Below the pieces are notes generated by a model, which was given only the letters and a program-made list of their open reading frames with translations, was not told where the DNA came from and ran no database searches. From assembly GCA_029532415.1 (NCBI GenBank), contig JAQOTA010000070.1:620001-684000 (forward strand): 64,000 nucleotides of DNA, read 5' to 3'. This document shows, in pieces, positions 58,644 through 64,000 of this stretch. A program made the translations under genes and the position numbers. The stretch comes from Marasmius tenuissimus (Eukaryota; Basidiomycota; Agaricomycetes; Agaricales; Marasmiaceae). Position 1 is the first letter of the stretch. Every line of letters begins with the position of its first letter.

Positions 58644-60636
58644 CTGGAGACTAATGGTCGTGAACGATATTGGAGGGTCTGGCTCTCCTGACCGACCGTT
58701 TGGGATTTTTTTAGTAACTTCTGGGAGTTTTACGATAATTATAATCTATATTCGCCGGTACTTGGTACCTGTGGCCGATTTCACTTGTCCGACTAAACGA
58801 ATCCTTTTCCCGATATCACCATTTGAACTCAACCTTGTTCGCTATGATCGAGTCATTACTTGGCGTGGCCTCAGAGTCTGGGCATACTCAGGGAATGTTG
58901 GCCTAACTCACAATGGCAGGTACGGTCCGAATTCGGAGCCCACATTATAGTCAACGTCCGACCTGGTTGTTGAGATTCGAGCGGTACTTGAGCATCAAGG
59001 TATCGGCATTTCATCGTTCATGCAATTATTTCGGCCCTTCGGAAAGCTGGTAGTACTAAATGTCATTCGCTAGTTCAGGAAGATAACTTCGACGTATAGT
59101 TCATACCCATCGTCGACTCAAGACTGTTGAATGCCCGGGACCTTCCAGGTCTTCGGTATTGCCCGCAACTATCACGACAACTATCTGCGTAGTCTGATGG
59201 CATCGAAGTACGACGTACTCGCAATGGTCTCAGGTTCCCGCGCTATCCTTTTCATCACCGGCCGCAGGGTTGGTGTATCCGAAAGTCATACAGACTTGAG
59301 ATGAGCGAATGAGTTACGCGAGTTGATCCCTAAGACCTCTCGTCAGCCAAGTCGATGAAAGGTTGGTAGAAATACATCTCATTGCGAATGGCCAAGGGAA
59401 GAGCGTCAGAGGGATAAGGAAACGGATCTACACAGTAATACGATGGAATGCACATTGCCCATGGAACGCAAAGCTCGAGCCTCAAAAGGTCACATAGTGG
59501 AAAGGATACGAAAAAAAAGGAACAACCACCCCCATAATCCTGACCACCGATTTGCTCGGTGACCGTTTAGCGCTTCAGTCATTACAACAACCTTGACCAT
59601 ACCGTTTGTGGGAGCTATCATCTTTCTAAAGATCTTTGAGACTGTGTTCCCCGCCGAGCTAGAATGTGAAACGTTTTCGTGCGCCTAGAAGATCAATTAT
59701 CAGCGAGGGTCCCGCTACGCTTGGACAATGACAAAGAGAACTCACTGGCGCCCTGGGGAGCATGCAATCGGGTTCCAGATTGATATTACCGGAACTGACT
59801 TCCCTACCAATTCCGCCGGCGGTTTCTCGATTACCACCGTGAACCATGCTGACCGCTCTCGAACAATCAATTCCACACGGAGCATCCCTTTTCGAACATA
59901 ATGTTGATTGTATGCCTCAACAAATCGGCCAGCATTGTAGCCGGATGCTGGATATCTACCGAACAACGATCATGCCCTTCCAATTTAACGTTCAGTACAA
60001 ACCACATGCGAGACCAAGGAATAGGTTGACGCGTGTAGCTAGTCTGCCTGGCGACGGATCGTTCGACCTTGCCGGCGAGAATAAGATCGTTAGGAACGAG
60101 ACATCAGAGGAAACACCCCTCCAGTCGAACATGACGTTGATTGTATGCGCCAACAGAATCGCCAACACCGTATCTAGATATTGCATTTTCGGATCATGAC
60201 CTTTCCTTTGTCTACCTCCGGTTTGACGTCGAGGACAGACCTAGAATGTAAGGTCGACCAGTACGTCGGGACGTGTATCTCGTCCCTCAGGATGTTGGTG
60301 AGCAACCCATTGACGACCGTGGTTGATCTGGGTGATTTGGTGTTGACTCTGTTGAGGAAAGAAGGGTCTGAGCCAAGTCAATGAATGTATTGGCGGACAT
60401 CGTCAGCTGATCATCAAGCATCATTGTAAGTTGACGATGCATTGTTCGGATGTGGCGGCTTTGAGGTGCATCAGTTGTGCCCTGCCAACAATAACGAGAA
60501 AGTGCTCAGAACAGAGACGTACGAAGAGGATGGAGTAAGAAAGAACTCACCAAAATTCTAGGTTCAACTTATCCGGCGAGATCATTCGCAGCGGCCAATA
60601 ACTCAACGAGGAATACCTTGTCACGTATATTGCCAG
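58644..60636. other. Spacer; no supported gene
   Basis: Open frames here are short and unmatched. Two related blocks occur at 59893-59930 and 60126-60163 (both contain gttgattgtatgc and a following caac/gaatcg), suggesting a diverged duplication about 233 bp apart. Confidence 0.4.
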
Positions 60637-61048
60637 CTACTCCAACGTCGCTCCCTTAGCTCGAACTTGCTCTTCAATCGACAAACCAGCTTCGACAGCC
60701 CGCTCGACGTAGTGTAGCGCCAGGAGGCCGACGGCAGCAGTAGGGCAGTAGCCGGCGTTGAACTTGGTAAAGACATCTTCGAAACTCCCTCGTGCGCGTT
60801 TCTCGACCTGTTCACGAGGTTTCTGACTGGCTACCTCTCCGATCGACCATCCACTCCATGACTAGGAAGCCAGCAAGCGCGGCATTGGTGTCAACAACCC
60901 GGTAAGTCGGCTTGTTAAGATCCTTTCCAGGACCGCGTTGGTAATTTTCTGGAGGGTCGAGATAGAGGGTAGGTCTGATTATACGAGTTGTGAGGACGGT
61001 TTGAGAGGGTTTGAGGGTCTGGTGTGAATCCTGGCTTCCTTGCGACAT
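60637..61048 (-). pseudogene. Small conserved-looking gene with a single frameshift, about 136 aa
   Basis: ATG 61048 opens MSQGSQDSHQTLKPSQ and, further on, IRPTLYLDPPENYQRGPGKD and VVDTNAALAGFLVMEWMVD. Near 60860 the frame must shift by one base to continue as EVASQKPREQVEKRARGSFE, then NAGYCPTAAVGLLALHYVE, ending at a TAG at 60637. The total of 412 nt is one base over a multiple of three, so a single inserted base explains it, and no intron fits the gap. Both halves have coding-like composition. No family is recognised; the hydrophobic stretches are too short to be clear membrane segments. It may be a recent pseudogene or contain a sequencing error. Confidence 0.5.
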
Positions 61049-62157
61049 TGAGTACCGACGGCGGTGAGAGCTATAGGGCGACTGCTGAATGTTTGAGGGC
61101 TTTTTGGCTCGTGATTGTCATTGTGGTCTTTGGTGATAACGACATTCAATAGTCGGAGATCTTTAACCATGATGGTCAGATCATGAATGAGGAACGCTGG
61201 GTGCGCAAGTAAAGAGAAAAAATCAACCACCTCGTGACGGTGGAGTGGAGGTCTGAGATAAGCAAGAGTCATGCCATCATAAAAAAAGGCCTTTCCCACG
61301 CCACGCCACGGAAGTCTAAGAGCTGCCCGAAAGCTGAGCTACGTCTGGGGGCCCTAACATCTTTCAAAGCTCAACATAAGCCCAAGACAACACTGAAGAT
61401 AGCTTCAGCGAAGCACAAGATACAGCCAAAATGTTGAAGATCGTTGGCGGAAAGGAGAAGGAGCGTATATAAGTAGACGATGTGCATACAGGGCTCATAA
61501 CAAAACTTCTTGAGAAAGCAGAAGAATAGCGATACCAATATCTACAAGTACCTTTGCAGGTGGGACGATGGGGATTGACATTGAATAAAATCTAGCCAAA
61601 GAGCTGCCAGGACAATTTTTAACGTATACATCGGCGGGCAGTAACACAAGGTCGAGCGCGGATCGCAGTACTATACAGTAGGAAACCACTAAAAGATTTC
61701 AAGTCAGTCCGGGAGCTTGAAGGAGTTGCTGACGTCGTGAGGAAGCCTTACAGTATGTTTTCAGGTGCGTTCGTTGCCTTTCGATGTGCTTCCTCACATT
61801 ATTAGGATTCATTGAGTTCTCGACAAAACGGAAGGATTCGAAGGAGTCGAAATTCGAGCAATAGCGGTAGGCTCTTCTCACTAACACGCATCTGTTACTG
61901 CCCATGACGAAGTTATTAGAACACAGACACTCTCAACAGAATCACAACGATGGCTAGATGTTGACGAGTTCCGGAAAAGACGATCAAATAACAACCGACA
62001 TACAGATAACAATAGTCTGACATTACTACAATCAGGTCAATCTTTGATCCAAAAACGAAATATAACCCTAAACATGAATTCGTAATTCGATATTACGCCA
62101 GTCTGCGCACATCTTGTCCATTCTCTGGTGTCATTTTGACAGGCGTATCATGAAAGA
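61049..62157. other. Spacer; no supported gene
   Basis: Only short frames without motifs; it separates two minus-strand genes and should include the terminator of the membrane-protein gene. Confidence 0.4.
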
Positions 62158-64000
62158 CTAAACCTCCAACTTGCTACCAGCAACCAGCACACCATCATCG
62201 CGACGTCTAGAAGGTGAATGTCAGCTTTTGAGGCAAGTATATGCGACTGAAAAACTCACTCATCGTCGTAACTTGCCACTGAAACTTCCTTGAAGACTTG
62301 TAGGTCTTGCTGCGTGTTCCTGGACATATTCAGCATCGTGCTAGGATTGGAGCGTTGCTATAAAAATCTTATCAGACCGATGTTTGGAACAATTGATCGA
62401 GATCGTGATACTGACCGTCGAATCTTGGTTACTACCAGAGCTCAGCTCGCTCAACTGGAAGTTCGTACTATTAGGCGCTGCTCGAAGCTTGTTGCGCAAA
62501 CCCTCCCGCGAGATAAGCCTATTATCCAGTCAGGAATTTCACCCTCAAAACCCAGGACAGCCCGACACTCACATGCTGCACACAGAAATGACATAGACTG
62601 GGAATGGTAAGTCGTCCGTTTATTCGCATTGTCGTCAAGAGCCAGACTTACGATGGCAGCTTGGAAGGAGGAAGGGCATACTATCAATCACGTCCGGGAA
62701 TTAGCGAGATATTCGTTGTCCACCGGTTTCGTTCACTTACAAGAGGAATGTCCCTGCTTTGGCCACAAACTGAGGATGGTGTTACCAGTCCAGTATAAAG
62801 TGAAACGAGGACGCGTCTTACCAGCACCAACTGAATAAAAGCTGCTATACTGGAGCCATGGTCTCAGCGGGGAGTGGCGGCATAGCTAAAAAAAAGAGAT
62901 ACCTAGTTGCTGCACCGCGATTGACGGCATACACAATCAGCCTGTCAATCACTGAGTTGGTCCTAACTCAGAGAGTCAATCATCAAGGAAGAGCACTTGT
63001 GAGGGAAGCTTACTAACCTTTTGCTCCGCGATCGGGATTTATGAAGTACCCAGCAGAGTATAATGGTGATTAGAATGTCGCACGCTACTGTACAACCCGC
63101 CTGCGTGGACGTGATTCTCTAGAGAACGCCTCGTTATGCGTGGACGAATAATCGGACAGATGCTAGTACTTACCGCCGTCTTCTCCAACTCGGAGAATAG
63201 AGGAGTGCTTGCACTGGTTCACCAGAACATTAGGACGACTTTGATCGGGCTCCGGATAATACCACTCACACCAATACAGTTTGAGCTATGACATCCGGGT
63301 TGGTTGTGAGATACTAAGTCGACGTGCAGAAAAATGATCTCGTACCGATGCCGAATGCTTCGGGAAAGTATCAAAATTTAAGCATAACGACGACATGCCA
63401 TTCACTGGGTCGAGGACTCACATATCTGAGTGACGGCCAAAACGACCTACAGGAGTTCATTCAGGCAAATCCATTTACAAGAATGAGTTTTACTCACCAC
63501 CGGTGTGCAGAGAAGAATCTTCCTTTCACGAGGAGCCACTATCAAGACGATTAAGGACCGTTGAGTTCAAAGGGAAAGGATAATGTATGTTCGAGCTCAC
63601 TTATGTATATGCGAGAGGCAAAGAAGCTTCAAATCTGTTCAACGAAAATGGACTCGGCGAAGACCGAATGTTTTCAACTTACATTTGGGCCGTGAAAGCT
63701 GTGAGATACTGCGTGAAGATTTCATTGAGATTCAGAAGCGATGACCCGAGAATGGACAACTCACAACGCCGATGAGCTGGCCCTGCCATCATATGATCAG
63801 CTTGCCTGTCCGGCAGAACTCAAAAAAGTCTTACTGTTGCTGAGCTATGACACCAAGTCATGAGTGTCCTCCATCATTTGACTGATCAGGAAGGGACTTA
63901 CAAGGAGATGTTGTTAAGCTCTTCTGGACGATTAAACCATATCACAAAGTCGAGATAGATTTGGTGACTGAGAAGCACCGCATGCACGGTAGCGAAAAAG
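62158..64000 (-). CDS. Seven-helix membrane protein, DUF6534-like, 5' end beyond the window
   Basis: Minus-strand exons recognised from the right edge: FATVHAVLLSHQIYLDFVIW and FNRPEELNNIS, ending at a GTAAGT donor near 63900; YLTAFTAQ; SIAAFIQLVL; FVAKAGTFLL; FLLPSCH; LYVISVCSMLISREGLRNKL; APNSTNFQLSELSSGSNQD; and a last pair encoding LQVFKEVSVASYDDE and GVLVAGSKLEV, with TAG at 62158-62160. The order, sequences and intron positions match the gene at 29419-31560. Hydrophobic segments and the LYVxSxxSMLxSR motif fit the DUF6534-type membrane proteins. The first exons lie outside the window, so the gene is partial here; the 3' part looks intact. Confidence 0.62.

Overview
The window looks like genomic DNA of a filamentous basidiomycete, most likely an agaricomycete. 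Genes are cut by many short introns (mostly 45-65 nt). Family content also fits: F-box proteins of the usual mushroom type, multi-copy seven-helix membrane proteins resembling DUF6534, a fungal adenylate-forming enzyme, and old Ty1/copia and Ty3/gypsy retrotransposons. I found no tRNA, rRNA or CRISPR array.

Left third (1-~28 kb) is a retrotransposon cluster, all on the minus strand. A Ty1/copia element (2507-14655) contains a 528-bp solo LTR (11991-12518) and a complete Ty3/gypsy element (4975-11368). A second gypsy element (17166-22918, perfect TTCAC duplication) splits an older coding sequence that resembles Spt5-like KOW proteins. All internal ORFs are broken, and most premature stops read as CGA to TGA, as expected from C-to-T decay. 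An intact two-exon gene of unknown function lies at 24202-24896.

Middle (28-42 kb) holds a multi-exon membrane-protein gene (29419-31560, +), a two-exon unknown gene (34381-34994, -) and two F-box genes (35223-36505 and 39175-40071, +). The rest is spacer or unresolved sequence.

Right part (42-59 kb) holds five tailoring-type genes that look like a small secondary-metabolite cluster: an O-methyltransferase (10 exons, 463 aa, -), a stand-alone adenylation-domain enzyme with no carrier or reductase domain (14 exons, 571 aa, -), an MFS exporter (9 exons, 525 aa, +), an alpha/beta hydrolase (5 exons, 355 aa, +) and a cytochrome P450 (19 exons, 568 aa, +). I derived these exon models by hand; every phase closes in frame. 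A plausible but unproven logic is that the adenylating enzyme activates a carboxylic acid, the P450 and methyltransferase decorate the product, the hydrolase cleaves or transfers an ester, and the MFS protein exports it.

The right edge (60-64 kb) has a frameshifted small gene (60637-61048, -) and the 3' part of a second membrane-protein gene (62158-64000, -). The latter is a clear paralog of the 29.4-31.6 kb gene, so the two copies bracket the F-box and cluster region.
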